DNA of 64,000 nucleotides, taken from the NCBI RefSeq assembly GCF_028023555.1, contig NZ_JAQIOY010000002.1, forward strand, positions 434,001-498,000, written 5' to 3'. The notes beneath the pieces are model-generated. The model saw only the letters and a list, made by a program, of their open reading frames with translations, was not told where the DNA came from and did no database searches. A program made the translations under genes and the position numbers. This document shows positions 1-9,032 of this stretch, one piece after another (the first letter of the stretch is position 1; each line of letters starts with the position of its first letter). The stretch comes from Thalassococcus_A lentus (lineage in GTDB: Bacteria > Pseudomonadota > Alphaproteobacteria > Rhodobacterales > Rhodobacteraceae).

Positions 1-483
1 GATCACATCGCTGGCGCGCGGCAGGGCCTGCATCGCCTCGATCAGGGGCGGCGCACCGGTGCAGCCCACCTCCTCGTCATAGCTCAGGGCGATTTGCAGG
101 GGGCGGCTGATGTCGCGTGACGTCGCTTCGACCATGGCCCAGATCGCCAGCGCATCGAACCCCTTCATATCCGTGGTGCCACGGCCATAGAGCTTTCCGT
201 CCCGCTCGGTGACGGTAAAGGGATCGGACGTCCAGGGCTGTCCATCTACAGGCACCACGTCGGTATGCCCGGACAGAACCACGCCGCCTTCGATTTCGGG
301 GCCGACATGCGCAAAAAGAGCGGCTTTCTGGCGGTCATCATCGTAGTGACGATGGCACGTAATCCCCTGCCCGCTCATGTAGTCTTCGACCCAGTCGATC
401 AGCGGCAGGTTCGTATCGCGGCTGACCGTCGGGAAAGACACCAGTTTTTCAAGGATTTCACGAGGCGTAAGGCGGGTTGGCAT
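1..483 (-). CDS. argE: Acetylornithine deacetylase (M20 family), 5' part only
   Basis: This is the N-terminal 161 residues of an M20-family metallohydrolase, best read as acetylornithine deacetylase, which removes the acetyl group from N-acetylornithine in cytosolic arginine synthesis. The remainder lies beyond base 1. The metal-site blocks are visible: SGHTDVVPV at residues 71-79, GRGTTDMKGF at 100-109 and YDEEVG at 135-140. The ATG at 483 has AGGAG six bases upstream. Other M20 amidases such as succinyl-diaminopimelate desuccinylase share these blocks, so the substrate is inferred from the overall N-terminal pattern and is less sure than the family. Confidence 0.85.
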   Translation of the reverse strand, partial: MPTRLTPREILEKLVSFPTVSRDTNLPLIDWVEDYMSGQGITCHRHYDDDRQKAALFAHVGPEIEGGVVLSGHTDVVPVDGQPWTSDPFTVTERDGKLYGRGTTDMKGFDALAIWAMVEATSRDISRPLQIALSYDEEVGCTGAPPLIEAMQALPRASDVI

Positions 484-547
484 GAAAGCTCCTGTGCACG
501 AGTCGGGACGAGTGTAGCGGTCTTGGCCAGAGGCTCACAGCCCCGGC

Positions 548-1450
548 TTAGTCAAAGGACAAATCAGCCACCACCGGATAGTGATCCGATGGCCAATCGC
601 CCGAAAATTTACCACGCAAAACATAGGGGCCGCCGATGGATTTCAACTGTTGGGACAGTCCGATATGGTCGATCGCACCCAGCAGGTTGATACCCGCGTT
701 CAGGTGGTACGTGGTGCCCGGCGGGTTGAGAAACGACAGGCCTGCCTCGGCCAGCCGGTCCATGGCAGCCCAGCCCTGCAGGACATTAAGATCCCCCAAG
801 ACCACCACAGGCATTCCTGATTGAACAACCGGAGTCAGACGTTTCGCCACCAGCTCGGCCGAAAGCCGGCGGTTGGATGCGCTTCGGTATTCGAAATGTA
901 CATTGTAGGCCCGAAAGACACGGCCCTTCCTGTCTTCGAATTCCGCCCAGCTGCTAAACGCGGGCCAAGAGCCGTTGAAAGTACGCGAATAGATGACATC
1001 CGGCGTGTCAGAGAAAAAGAACCACCCCTGATCTCTGAGCGTCAGCTTGTCTTTGCGGTAAAAAATCGGCTGGGTCACAGGGAAGCTCTGCCAGTCGCCA
1101 TGCGCGGCAAGGGCGTAATCGGGATTTCGATCCAGCAACCAGTCCCGCGCGAGGTTCACAGACCCATCGCTGCCACGGGCAAAGCTTTCCATCTCCTGAA
1201 AGGCGACCAGATCGGCGTCCAACGCCTTGAAGGCCGTATCCAACGCGGGTTTGCGCGTTTCCCAATCCTGCAAAGACCAAGCGCCGGTTTCTCGCGACAG
1301 AATGATGTAGTGCACGTTATGCGTGGCCACCCGCAGCCCGGTGCCAGAATGCGGCGGGACCGCTCCGCCCGCACTGTTCCAAAGATGCGTCCCGCAGGCA
1401 CCCAGCACCAGTGCCGCAATCACCCAGATCGCGTGCCGGACCCAGCGCAT
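548..1450 (-). CDS. Endonuclease/exonuclease/phosphatase-family protein with lipoprotein-like N-terminus
   Basis: This 300-aa protein has the EEP (DNase I-like) fold signature: THNVH at residues 43-47, FQEM at 84-87, GDLNV near 220 and SDHYPV near the C-terminus, which supply the metal and phosphate-binding residues. The first 20 residues form a hydrophobic segment ending LGAC, resembling a lipobox with Cys19, so it is probably exported and membrane-anchored. Substrate is unknown; the family includes nucleases, sphingomyelinases and inositol phosphatases. I chose the ATG at 1450; a TTG two codons upstream is also possible. It lies 14 bases after the ABC ATPase gene on the same strand and may be cotranscribed with it. 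Confidence 0.8.
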   Translation of the reverse strand: MRWVRHAIWVIAALVLGACGTHLWNSAGGAVPPHSGTGLRVATHNVHYIILSRETGAWSLQDWETRKPALDTAFKALDADLVAFQEMESFARGSDGSVNLARDWLLDRNPDYALAAHGDWQSFPVTQPIFYRKDKLTLRDQGWFFFSDTPDVIYSRTFNGSWPAFSSWAEFEDRKGRVFRAYNVHFEYRSASNRRLSAELVAKRLTPVVQSGMPVVVLGDLNVLQGWAAMDRLAEAGLSFLNPPGTTYHLNAGINLLGAIDHIGLSQQLKSIGGPYVLRGKFSGDWPSDHYPVVADLSFD

Positions 1451-1464
1451 GAACAACTGCAGCC

Positions 1465-3300
1465 TCAGTACCCGCTGTCCGTCGTCAGAACAAAATGGCC
1501 GGGGCTGACTTCGTCGTACTGCGATGGCTCGACCTTGTAATCCAGCGGGTGGATCGGAGACGGAATGGGTTTGAAGTTCAGGTCCTTCTCGGACTTGCGG
1601 CGCCGCGGATCGGCGATCGGAACCGCCTTCATGAGCGCCCGCGTATAAGGATGGCGCGGATCTTCAAAGACCGCGCGGCGCGGACCCAATTCAACGATCC
1701 GTCCCAGATACATCACACCGACGTTGTGGCTGACCCGTTCGACAACCGCCATGTCGTGACTGATGAACAGATACGACAGCCCCAGTTCCGCCTGCAGTTC
1801 CATCATCAGATTGATCACCTGCGCCTGCACGGACACGTCCAGCGCCGACACGGCCTCATCCGCCACGATAAGCTTGGGGTTCAGTGCCAGAGCACGGGCA
1901 ATAGCGATCCGCTGCCTCTGGCCGCCGGACAGCTCGTGCGGGAAACGGCGCATGAAACTGCGTGGCAGCTCGACCCGGTCAAACAGATTGCCCACTACGT
2001 CCATGACATCGCTGCCGGAATGGGTTCCGTAGTTGTGGATTGGCTCGGCCACCTGATCGGCCAATTGGATTTGCGGGTTCAGCGAGGCAAAGGGATCTTG
2101 AAAGATCATCTGCATCTCACGCCGGGCTTCTCGCAATTTTGCCGGGCTCAGGGCCATCACATCGGTTCCGTCCAGATCGATCTTGCCCTTCAGCGGCTCA
2201 ACCAATCGCAAAATGGAACGGCCCGCCGAGGATTTCCCGCAGCCCGACTCGCCGACAAGGCTGAGTGTCTGGCCCTTGTTGATCTTGAACGAGACGTCCT
2301 CGACCGCGTGCACATTCGCAACCGTTCGGCGGAAAAAGCCACCCTTGACCGGAAAGCGTGTGGTCAGCCCCTCAACCGTCAACAGCACCTCATCGCTGCC
2401 CGTAATCGGCACGATCGGCTGATCTTCGTGGCCAAGCAGTTTCATTGGCTCCGGCAAATCCTTGCCCGTCATTTCACCCAGCTTTGGAACCGCAGCGAGC
2501 AGCGCCTGCGTGTAGGGATGCTTGGGGTTTTCAAAAATTTCCTCGACCGAGCCCTCTTCGACCTTGTTCCCACGGAACATGACCACAACGCGATCAGCCA
2601 TCTGTGCGACGACTGCCATGTCATGCGTGATGAACATGACCGCCGTGCCGGTTTCGCGCTTGAGCCGGTCCATGAGAGCCAGAATTTCGGCCTGAATGGT
2701 CACATCCAGCGCTGTTGTCGGCTCGTCCGCAATCAAAAGACGCGGTTTGCAGGCCATGGCCATGGCAATAACCACCCGCTGACGCATACCGCCCGAAAGC
2801 TCGTGCGGATACTGAGCCAGACGCCGCTCCGGTTCAGGAATGCGTACTTCGCGCAGCAATTCCAGCGCGCGCTCTTCGGCCTGCGCCTTGGTCATGCCCC
2901 GGTGGACCCGCAGGCCTTCGGTCAGTTGGCGACCAACCGTAAAGACCGGGTTCAGCGCGGTCATCGGCTCTTGGAAGATCATTCCGATCTCATTGCCGCG
3001 AATCGTCCGCATCAGGCTTTGATCCGTCTTAGCCAGATCGACCTCGCCGCCGTCTTTGCGGTCAAACAAAAGTCGACCATTGGCAATATCACCGCCGCCA
3101 TAATCAATGAGTCGCATCAGCGACAGGGATGACACCGATTTGCCCGAACCCGATTCGCCCACGACGCAGACCGTTTCCCCCGGCGCGATGTCAAAGGACA
3201 CATCTTCGACGCCGACAACGGTTCCGTCCTTTGTTTCGAATTCAACCCGAAGTTTTTCGATACGCGCAATGGGTGTAGTGGTATCGGTAGTGTCCAGCAT
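1465..3300 (-). CDS. Peptide/nickel-type ABC transporter, fused double ATP-binding subunit
   Basis: A 611-aa protein with two complete ABC ATPase domains in one chain, equivalent to DppD and DppF fused. Domain 1 has Walker A GESGSGKS (residues 48-55), signature LSGGMRQR and Walker B LLIADEP. Domain 2 has GESGCGKSS, LSGGQRQR and LIVADEA. Each domain ends with the proline-rich segment (HPYTQALL, HPYTRALM) typical of oligopeptide transporter ATPases. It should energise the permeases at 5.6-7.7 kb, although it is transcribed divergently from them. The start at 3300 (MLDTTDT) is preferred over the ATG at 3309 because AGGG lies nine bases upstream of it. Confidence 0.93.
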   Translation of the reverse strand: MLDTTDTTTPIARIEKLRVEFETKDGTVVGVEDVSFDIAPGETVCVVGESGSGKSVSSLSLMRLIDYGGGDIANGRLLFDRKDGGEVDLAKTDQSLMRTIRGNEIGMIFQEPMTALNPVFTVGRQLTEGLRVHRGMTKAQAEERALELLREVRIPEPERRLAQYPHELSGGMRQRVVIAMAMACKPRLLIADEPTTALDVTIQAEILALMDRLKRETGTAVMFITHDMAVVAQMADRVVVMFRGNKVEEGSVEEIFENPKHPYTQALLAAVPKLGEMTGKDLPEPMKLLGHEDQPIVPITGSDEVLLTVEGLTTRFPVKGGFFRRTVANVHAVEDVSFKINKGQTLSLVGESGCGKSSAGRSILRLVEPLKGKIDLDGTDVMALSPAKLREARREMQMIFQDPFASLNPQIQLADQVAEPIHNYGTHSGSDVMDVVGNLFDRVELPRSFMRRFPHELSGGQRQRIAIARALALNPKLIVADEAVSALDVSVQAQVINLMMELQAELGLSYLFISHDMAVVERVSHNVGVMYLGRIVELGPRRAVFEDPRHPYTRALMKAVPIADPRRRKSEKDLNFKPIPSPIHPLDYKVEPSQYDEVSPGHFVLTTDSGY

Positions 3301-3548
3301 GGCCGTCATCCCTGTGATATGTGCTGACGCTATCGGCAGGATCGAAGCAGAGTCAAACCCTTGGAGCGATTTGTTGAAGGCAAAGCTTGCAATTTGCACA
3401 AACTGCGGTTTCGATAACCGTAGTGTGGGGATTGTCTGAGTTTTGGGATACCGCGTGTTGCGCAGCGCGCAAGCGTCAGGCCCGGACATACCCGCCACAA
3501 CCACAAGAACCGCGGCTTGATCCCCGGTTCAGCAACATGGAGAGTGAC

Positions 3549-5255
3549 ATGAAACTCAAGACCCTGATGCTTGGGGCAGCGGCAGCCTTTGCGCTGGCAC
3601 CTGCTTCCGCCATGGCCGAGCGCGGCTCGGACGGTGAGGTCAAAATCATCTATTGGCAGGCCCCTTCCATTCTGAACCCGTTCCTTTCGGGCGGCACCAA
3701 AGACGTGGAAAGTGCCTCGATGATCATCGAGCCGCTGGCCCGCTACAATGAAAAAGGCGAGCTGGTTCCGTGGCTTGTCGACGAAGTACCGACTGTTGGC
3801 AACGGCGGCGTATCGGCCGACCTGACCACCATCACATGGAAAATTTCCTCGGGCATCAAATGGTCTGACGGCAGCGACTTCACCAGCGCAGACGTGAAGT
3901 TCACCTACGACTACTGCACACACCCCGAAGGCGGCTGCGCGCAGCTGACCAAGTTCGAAAACGTCGAGTCGGTCGACACGCCTGATGCGAACACCGTCGT
4001 GGTGAAATTCGCCGGCCCAACACCGAACCCCTACGGTCCGTTCGTTGGTGGCGAAAGCCCCATCCTGCAGGCAGCACAGTTTGCCAACTGCCTTGGCGCA
4101 GCGGCATCGACCTGCACCGAGCAGAACTTCAACCCGATCGGCACCGGTCCTTTCGTGGTCGACGAGTTCAAGCCGAACGACGTGATCACCATGTCCGCCA
4201 ACCCGAACTATCGTGACCCTGCAAAGCCTGCCTTTGCCAAGGTGACATTCAAGGGCGGTGGCTCTGCGGCGGCCTCTGGTACAGCGGTTATGGAAACCGG
4301 CGAATTCGACTACGCGTGGAACCTGCAGCTGGCACCCGACGTGATCGCAAAGATGCAAGAAGGCGGCAAAGGCACGCCGGTCGCAGGCTTTGGCCCGCTG
4401 GTCGAGCGCATCATGCTGAACCAGACCAACCCTGATCCGAACCTGCCAGAAGGCGAGCGTTCGACAGCAATGCATCCGCATCCATTCCTGCAGGAACCTG
4501 CGGTCTACAAAGCCATGTCCATGGCCATCGACCGTCCTTTGCTGGTTGAAATCGGCTATGGTCAGGCCGGTAAAGTTTCGTGCAACTGGGTTCCGGCTCC
4601 TGCCGCCTTTGCGTCGGAAAAGCTGTCCTGTGACACGCAGGACATCGAAGGCGCCAAGGCCATGCTGGACGCTGCTGGTATCGTAGACTCTGATGGCGAC
4701 GGCGTGCGCGAGCACAACGGTGTGCCACTCAGCATTCTGTACCAGACATCGACCAACGCCGTTCGTCAGGACTTCCAGGCCCTGATCAAGGACTGGTGGA
4801 GCCAGATCGGCATCGAAACCGAACTGCGCAACATCGAAGCGTCGGTCTTCTTTGGCGGTGATGCAGGTTCGCCTGACACTTTCCAGAAGTTCTATGCTGA
4901 CGTCGAAATGTACGCCAACACCTTCAACGGCACCGATCCTCAGGCTTACCTGGGCAACGGTCTGTGCGACAAGGCACCCCGCCCCGATACACAGTGGCAG
5001 GGCGAAAACATTTCGCGCTTCTGCATGCCAGAGTTTGACGCTCTGCACGCAGAGCTGACGAAAACAGCCGATATGGCCGAGCGTGCCCGCATCGGTCGTG
5101 AGCTGAACGACATGATGGTTGAAAACGGCGGTATGATCCCGCTGGTTCACCGTGGTCGTCTGTCGGCCCACGCAAACAGCCTCGGTGGTGTTGTCCTGAA
5201 CGTTTGGGACAGCGAACTGTGGAACGTTGCCGACTGGCACCGTATCGACGGCTAA
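3549..5255 (+). CDS. Peptide ABC transporter substrate-binding protein
   Basis: A 568-aa periplasmic binding protein of the SBP_bac_5 (DppA/OppA) family, the first gene of the importer operon. It has a clear Sec signal peptide (MKLK, hydrophobic core, cleavage after ASAMA near residue 22) followed by the family pattern: YWQAPSILNPF at the start of lobe 1, GIKWSDGSDFTSADVKFTYDY, and GTGPFVVDEFKPNDVI. The ATG at 3549 has GGAG six bases upstream; an in-frame ATG at 3537 would spoil the signal peptide. Ligand cannot be read from sequence; peptides or other cationic compounds are typical. Tandem hairpins follow the stop codon. Confidence 0.92.
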   Translation: MKLKTLMLGAAAAFALAPASAMAERGSDGEVKIIYWQAPSILNPFLSGGTKDVESASMIIEPLARYNEKGELVPWLVDEVPTVGNGGVSADLTTITWKISSGIKWSDGSDFTSADVKFTYDYCTHPEGGCAQLTKFENVESVDTPDANTVVVKFAGPTPNPYGPFVGGESPILQAAQFANCLGAAASTCTEQNFNPIGTGPFVVDEFKPNDVITMSANPNYRDPAKPAFAKVTFKGGGSAAASGTAVMETGEFDYAWNLQLAPDVIAKMQEGGKGTPVAGFGPLVERIMLNQTNPDPNLPEGERSTAMHPHPFLQEPAVYKAMSMAIDRPLLVEIGYGQAGKVSCNWVPAPAAFASEKLSCDTQDIEGAKAMLDAAGIVDSDGDGVREHNGVPLSILYQTSTNAVRQDFQALIKDWWSQIGIETELRNIEASVFFGGDAGSPDTFQKFYADVEMYANTFNGTDPQAYLGNGLCDKAPRPDTQWQGENISRFCMPEFDALHAELTKTADMAERARIGRELNDMMVENGGMIPLVHRGRLSAHANSLGGVVLNVWDSELWNVADWHRIDG

Positions 5256-5264
5256 TGATTGTGT

Positions 5265-5333
5265 GGCGCGCAGCCAGTCTGCGCGCCGCTCTTTCATACC
5301 GAATGCAGCGTCCGGCCGCCCGCCGACCGGACG
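5265..5333 (+). terminator. Two GC-rich hairpins after the binding-protein gene
   Basis: Two perfect stem-loops lie in the 201-base gap: GGCGCGCAG/CTGCGCGCC at 5265-5287 with a 5-base loop, followed by GCTCTTTC, and CGTCCGG/CCGGACG at 5309-5333. Such hairpins often follow the binding-protein gene in ABC operons, where they protect the upstream mRNA and reduce read-through to the permeases. The T-run is weak, so partial attenuation fits better than full termination. Confidence 0.6.
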
Positions 5334-5456
5334 TTCGCACAAACCACCCGAACACCAAAACCAACAAGACAGAACACCGGATTTGATATCCACCCATGTC
5401 CATCACTTGCAGGATGGATTTCAAACCCGCTGCTGTTTGGCTTATCAGAGGTGCCG

Positions 5457-5648
5457 ATGCTTTCTTATGCTCTACGCCGGTTGTTGACCGCGATTCCGAT
5501 CGTCATCGCAATCAGCTTTGTGATCTTCTGGATCATGTGGCTGTCCCCGACAAACTTCAGTATCAATGACAGCCTTGGATCCTTGCAGGATGCCGCGCAG
5601 GTTCGTCTGGCCGATGCCGCGATTGTCCTGCCCGTTGGAGACGCCTGA
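5457..5648 (+). CDS. 63-aa membrane protein resembling the N-terminus of the adjacent permease
   Basis: A short ORF with AGAGG five bases before its ATG and an ATGA overlap with the next permease gene, so translation of the two looks coupled. Its first ~30 residues (MLSYALRRLL, then ISFVIFWIMWLSP) align with the start of the downstream permease (MLSFATRRLV, then ISFVIFMLLQLAP): one transmembrane helix followed by the Leu-x-Pro turn typical of DppB proteins. The last ~30 residues are soluble and share no evident similarity. It may be a degraded tandem duplicate, a DppB truncated by a stop, or a real accessory helix. The good ribosome site and overlap argue it is translated. Confidence 0.65.
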   Translation: MLSYALRRLLTAIPIVIAISFVIFWIMWLSPTNFSINDSLGSLQDAAQVRLADAAIVLPVGDA

Positions 5649-6703
5649 TGCTGTCGTTCGCCACTCGCCGGCTGGTTCTGTCGGTCCCGACGCTGCTGTT
5701 CATCAGTTTCGTCATCTTCATGTTGCTGCAGCTTGCGCCGGGCGATCCCATGGCACAGGTCCCGCTGACGGTACCCGCCGAAGTCAAACAAAAGATGCGC
5801 GAAGCACTGGGCGTTGGGGAACCCGCGCTTGTGCAATACTGGAAATGGCTGGTCCAGATGGCCTGGATCGAACCCAAGGTCTTTATCGACTGGCTGACAC
5901 GCGACAGCTGGCTATTGGGATGGCTGCCTGACACGGCTCTCTATCAGGGTGAACTGCGCGTGATTTCCTGGCAGACCCGCAGCCCGGTCATGGACATTGT
6001 CATTCAGCGTATCCCGCAGACCCTTTGGGTCGTTGGAGTGGCCTATGTTGTGGCCATTCTGATCGCGCTGCCGATTGGGATCTATTCGGCCTACAAGCAA
6101 TATTCGGTCTTTGATCAGGCCGGCACATTCGTGACCATGATCGGCTTTTCGGTGCCGCCATTCTTCACCGGCCCCCTGTTGATCGTGATCTTTGCCGTTA
6201 TCGCGCAGGACACGTGGTGGCTGCCGGTTCTGCCTTCGATCTATGACACCACCCACGAGGTGACCAACTGGTCCAGCTTCAAGTACCAACTTCAGCAGAT
6301 GGTGCTGCCGGTGATGGTGCTGGCGCTCCAGATCACAGCGCAGCTTTCGCGCTACATGCGCGCCTCGACACTGGACAACCTCAATCAGGACTATGTGCGC
6401 ACTGCCCGCGCCAAGGGTCTGAGTGAAAAGATCGTGGTTCTGAGCCACGTTGTGCGCAACTCGATGATCCCCGTTGTCACGGTCATTGCCTTGGGCATTC
6501 CGTCGATCTTTGGCGGCGCGATCATCACCGAGAACGTGTTCAAGGTGAATGGCATCGGACAGTTGCTGATCACTGCACTCTTTGCAAACGATCTGCCCAT
6601 GGTCATGACACTGACCTTCATCTTTGCGGTTCTGATCGTCCTGTTTAACCTGATTGCCGACATTCTCTACGGCGTGCTTGACCCGAGGATCCGCTATGAC
6701 TGA
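5648..6703 (+). CDS. Peptide ABC transporter permease, DppB type
   Basis: A 351-aa inner-membrane permease of the BPD_transp_1 family (DppB/OppB). After the first transmembrane helix comes a periplasmic region of about 90 residues, then five further helices. The EAA loop that contacts the ATPase is visible as YVRTARAKGLSEKIVVLSHVV. The C-terminus NLIADILYGVLDPRIRYD is typical. Its ATG overlaps the stop of the 63-aa ORF, and its last eight bases overlap the next permease, so the three are cotranscribed. It should form the translocation channel with the DppC-type protein. Confidence 0.93.
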   Translation: MLSFATRRLVLSVPTLLFISFVIFMLLQLAPGDPMAQVPLTVPAEVKQKMREALGVGEPALVQYWKWLVQMAWIEPKVFIDWLTRDSWLLGWLPDTALYQGELRVISWQTRSPVMDIVIQRIPQTLWVVGVAYVVAILIALPIGIYSAYKQYSVFDQAGTFVTMIGFSVPPFFTGPLLIVIFAVIAQDTWWLPVLPSIYDTTHEVTNWSSFKYQLQQMVLPVMVLALQITAQLSRYMRASTLDNLNQDYVRTARAKGLSEKIVVLSHVVRNSMIPVVTVIALGIPSIFGGAIITENVFKVNGIGQLLITALFANDLPMVMTLTFIFAVLIVLFNLIADILYGVLDPRIRYD

Positions 6704-7676
6704 GCCTGTCGCATCAAGCCCCGCGCCAATCGAAGCGCTCAAGGATATCGAGCCGTCCAAGCCGCCGCGTTCGCAGTGGAAGGACGTCTGGGATCAGCTG
6801 CGCAAGCACAAGGGTGCCGTGTTCGGCATGGGCTTCCTTGTTTTCATTACACTGGCTGTTTTGATCGGCCCCTATATCTACACCGTCGATCCGCAAAAGC
6901 TGGATATCCGCAACAAGGATTTCCGCCCGATCTATACTGCGATCTGGGATGGCGATTCCAAGGTCGGTTGGAACAAACCTTTGGGTTCAGACCAGCTGGG
7001 CCGGGACAACCTTGCTCAGCTCATCGCGGGTGGCCGCGCCTCGATGGCCGTTGGCTGGGCGGCAATGCTGCTTAGTCTCGTGATCGGAACCTTCATCGGT
7101 GTTGTCGCCGGATATTTCAAACGCCTGGACGGCCCACTTATGCGCCTGACAGATCTGTTCTTGTCGCTGCCAATCCTGCCGCTTCTTCTGGTGGCCGTGA
7201 CGCTCTTTCGACAACCGCTCAGGGCGAATTTCGGCCCCGAAGGCGGTATGTTCATTCTGATTGTCACGATCATCGCGATCACGTCTTGGATGCCAACGGC
7301 GCGGATCGTGCGCGGTGATGTTCTGGCCATCAAAGAACGGGAGTTCGTACTTGCGGCCCGATCCATCGGCACGACCCCCGGTCGCATCATCGGGCGGCAC
7401 CTGCTTCCTAACGTGCTTTCGCCCATCATGGTCTCGGCGGCGCTAGGCCTTGCCACAGCGATCATCACCGAGTCGGCCCTGTCCTTCCTCGGGGTCGGAT
7501 TCCCGTCTGACTTCCCGACATGGGGCAAGATGCTCGCCGACGCCGTTGTGCGCATGGAAGAGTTCCCGGAACGGGTGTTGCTGCCGGGAATCGCGATCTC
7601 GCTGACTGTTTTGTCCGTCAATTATCTGGGCGATGGTTTGCGCGATGCGCTGGATCCACGGATCCGTGGCCGCTAA
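6696..7676 (+). CDS. Peptide ABC transporter permease, DppC type
   Basis: A 326-aa permease, partner of the preceding DppB-type protein. It starts with a cytoplasmic N-terminal tail (the OppC_N-like region, WKDVWDQLRKHKGAVFGM), one transmembrane helix, a periplasmic stretch containing PLGSDQLGRDNLAQLI, and a five-helix permease core. The EAA loop reads FVLAARSIGTTPGRIIGRHLLPN. It ends GDGLRDALDPRIRGR, a typical DppC ending. The ATG at 6696 lies inside the end of the upstream permease gene (8-base overlap). It is the last gene of the operon. Confidence 0.93.
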   Translation: MTEPVASSPAPIEALKDIEPSKPPRSQWKDVWDQLRKHKGAVFGMGFLVFITLAVLIGPYIYTVDPQKLDIRNKDFRPIYTAIWDGDSKVGWNKPLGSDQLGRDNLAQLIAGGRASMAVGWAAMLLSLVIGTFIGVVAGYFKRLDGPLMRLTDLFLSLPILPLLLVAVTLFRQPLRANFGPEGGMFILIVTIIAITSWMPTARIVRGDVLAIKEREFVLAARSIGTTPGRIIGRHLLPNVLSPIMVSAALGLATAIITESALSFLGVGFPSDFPTWGKMLADAVVRMEEFPERVLLPGIAISLTVLSVNYLGDGLRDALDPRIRGR

Positions 7677-7701
7677 CACCGACTATACAAAATAAAATTC
7701 T

Positions 7702-7733
7702 GCGTTCCGCCTTGGGCAACCTTGGCGGAATGC
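7702..7733 (+). terminator. Possible hairpin terminator after the importer operon
   Basis: GCGTTCCGCC pairs with GGCGGAATGC (one G-T wobble) around a 12-base loop, 25 bases after the last permease gene. There is no T-run, so a processing or Rho-associated hairpin is as likely as an intrinsic terminator. Confidence 0.35.
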
Positions 7734-7861
7734 GCATTGCGCCCGCGGACCGCAATCGAAACGATTACCCGCCAAATTCCCGAAAGGCAGAACGTATTCC
7801 CACGGACAGCGCACCCCATGCATTGAGCCTGTCTTGATATCGCGCCTTACCGCCTGCATTT

Positions 7862-7875
7862 GGAACAAACGTTCC
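7862..7875. promoter_or_regulatory. Palindrome upstream of the thiosulfate-type transporter
   Basis: GGAAC-AAAC-GTTCC forms an inverted repeat ending about 20 bases before the ATG of the YeeE/YedE gene. Its symmetry and position suggest an operator. It does not match the SqrR/BigR box that I would expect for a sulfur regulator, so the regulator is unknown. Confidence 0.3.
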
Positions 7876-7894
7876 GTTTTGCAGGAGAACAGCG

Positions 7895-8950
7895 ATGTTC
7901 GAGACACTGGGATTTGAATCACTGACCGCCCCTCAGGTTGCGGTTTTCTTTGCGCTCATTCTGGGGGCCGCTTTTGGCGTTCTGGCCGAGCAGACCAAAT
8001 TCTGTTTCCGTCGCGGTCTGGTGGGCGACGATCGCCGTGCCGCCATGGGCGTCTGGCTGACCGCGCTCGCGGTCGCCGTGATTGGCACCCAGACTTTGGC
8101 AAGCCTTGGTTTCATCGACTTTGCGGACCACCGTTTCTTTGTGTCTGATCTGCCTCTTGCTGCCATTGTTGTCGGCGGCCTGTTGTTTGGCGCCGGTATG
8201 GTTCTGACCCGTGGGTGCGTCTCGCGGCTGACCGTTCTGACTGCATCCGGGAACCTGCGTGCGGTTTTTGTCCTCGCGGTTTTCGCCATCACCGCTCATG
8301 CCACGCTCAAGGGTGTTCTGGCCCCGGTCCGCACCGGGTTGGGGGCGCTGACCGTTGATCTTGGTTCAGCAACATCACTGGCCGCCCTGCCCGGCGGTGG
8401 CTTGTTCTGGTCCGGCGTTCTGGCGCTTGGCGCTTTGACATTCGCCCTGCGCAGCGGAAATCGCGTCACGACGCTGATCCTCGCGGCAGCACTTGGTGCG
8501 CTTGTCCCTCTCGGCTGGGTTGGCACAGGTTTTGTGCTCTATGACGACTTTGATCCGATCGCGATGGAAAGCCTGAGCTTTACCGCCCCCTATGCCGATG
8601 CGCTGTTCTGGGTGATCGCCTCTTCTTCGATCCCCGCCGGTTTCGGTGTCGGCCTGATCGGAGGCGTCTTGCTGGGCGCTCTGCTGTCGGCCGTGGCATC
8701 GCGCCGGTTCGAATGGGTCAGCTTCAACAGCCCGCGTGAAACCGGACGCTATGCAACCGGCGCTATCATGATGGGCGTTGGTGGTGTGCTCGCCGGGGGC
8801 TGCACTGTAGGCGCGGGTCTGTCCGGCGTTCCAACACTGTCGGTCGCGGCCATCCTTGCAATCCTCTCCATCGCGGTCGGCGCGTTGGTGATGCAAGCAG
8901 GTCTCGCGCGTAGAGGATCGGCTTCGCCAATCCTTCAGCCTGCCGAGTAA
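7895..8950 (+). CDS. YeeE/YedE family transporter (thiosulfate/sulfur compound uptake)
   Basis: A 351-aa polytopic membrane protein with two YeeE/YedE (TsuA-like) halves. Family members bring thiosulfate or other sulfur compounds across the inner membrane through a path lined by cysteines. The key cysteines are visible in their usual contexts: KFCFRRG (Cys37), TRGCVSRL (Cys108) and AGGCTVGAGLSG (Cys303). About nine to ten hydrophobic helices can be seen. GGAG lies seven bases before the ATG. It stands alone, followed by a strong terminator; no sulfur-oxidation (sox) or sulfurtransferase gene is adjacent, so the exact substrate is uncertain. Confidence 0.85.
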   Translation: MFETLGFESLTAPQVAVFFALILGAAFGVLAEQTKFCFRRGLVGDDRRAAMGVWLTALAVAVIGTQTLASLGFIDFADHRFFVSDLPLAAIVVGGLLFGAGMVLTRGCVSRLTVLTASGNLRAVFVLAVFAITAHATLKGVLAPVRTGLGALTVDLGSATSLAALPGGGLFWSGVLALGALTFALRSGNRVTTLILAAALGALVPLGWVGTGFVLYDDFDPIAMESLSFTAPYADALFWVIASSSIPAGFGVGLIGGVLLGALLSAVASRRFEWVSFNSPRETGRYATGAIMMGVGGVLAGGCTVGAGLSGVPTLSVAAILAILSIAVGALVMQAGLARRGSASPILQPAE

Positions 8951-8973
8951 TCACGAGCCAGCTCCGAAAACAC

Positions 8974-9004
8974 GCCCTGCCCACTCCGGTTGGCAGGGCT
9001 TTTT
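8974..9004 (+). terminator. Rho-independent terminator
   Basis: GCCCTGCC and GGCAGGGC form a perfect 8-bp stem followed directly by TTTTT. It ends the YeeE/YedE transcript. On the minus strand the stem is followed by GTGTTTT, so it may also serve the convergent DUF3422 gene. Confidence 0.9.
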
Positions 9005-9032
9005 CATGTGCACGCCGCGGCTGGCAAAGGCC

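Noticed and set aside
1495..5393. Long open frames opposite the ABC ATPase and the binding protein
   Set aside because: Both are antisense to genes with complete ABC motifs and have no ribosome sites or family features.
8701..8730. tRNA T-loop-like GGTTCGAAT
   Set aside because: It lies in the YeeE/YedE coding sequence, with no acceptor stem or anticodon arm around it.
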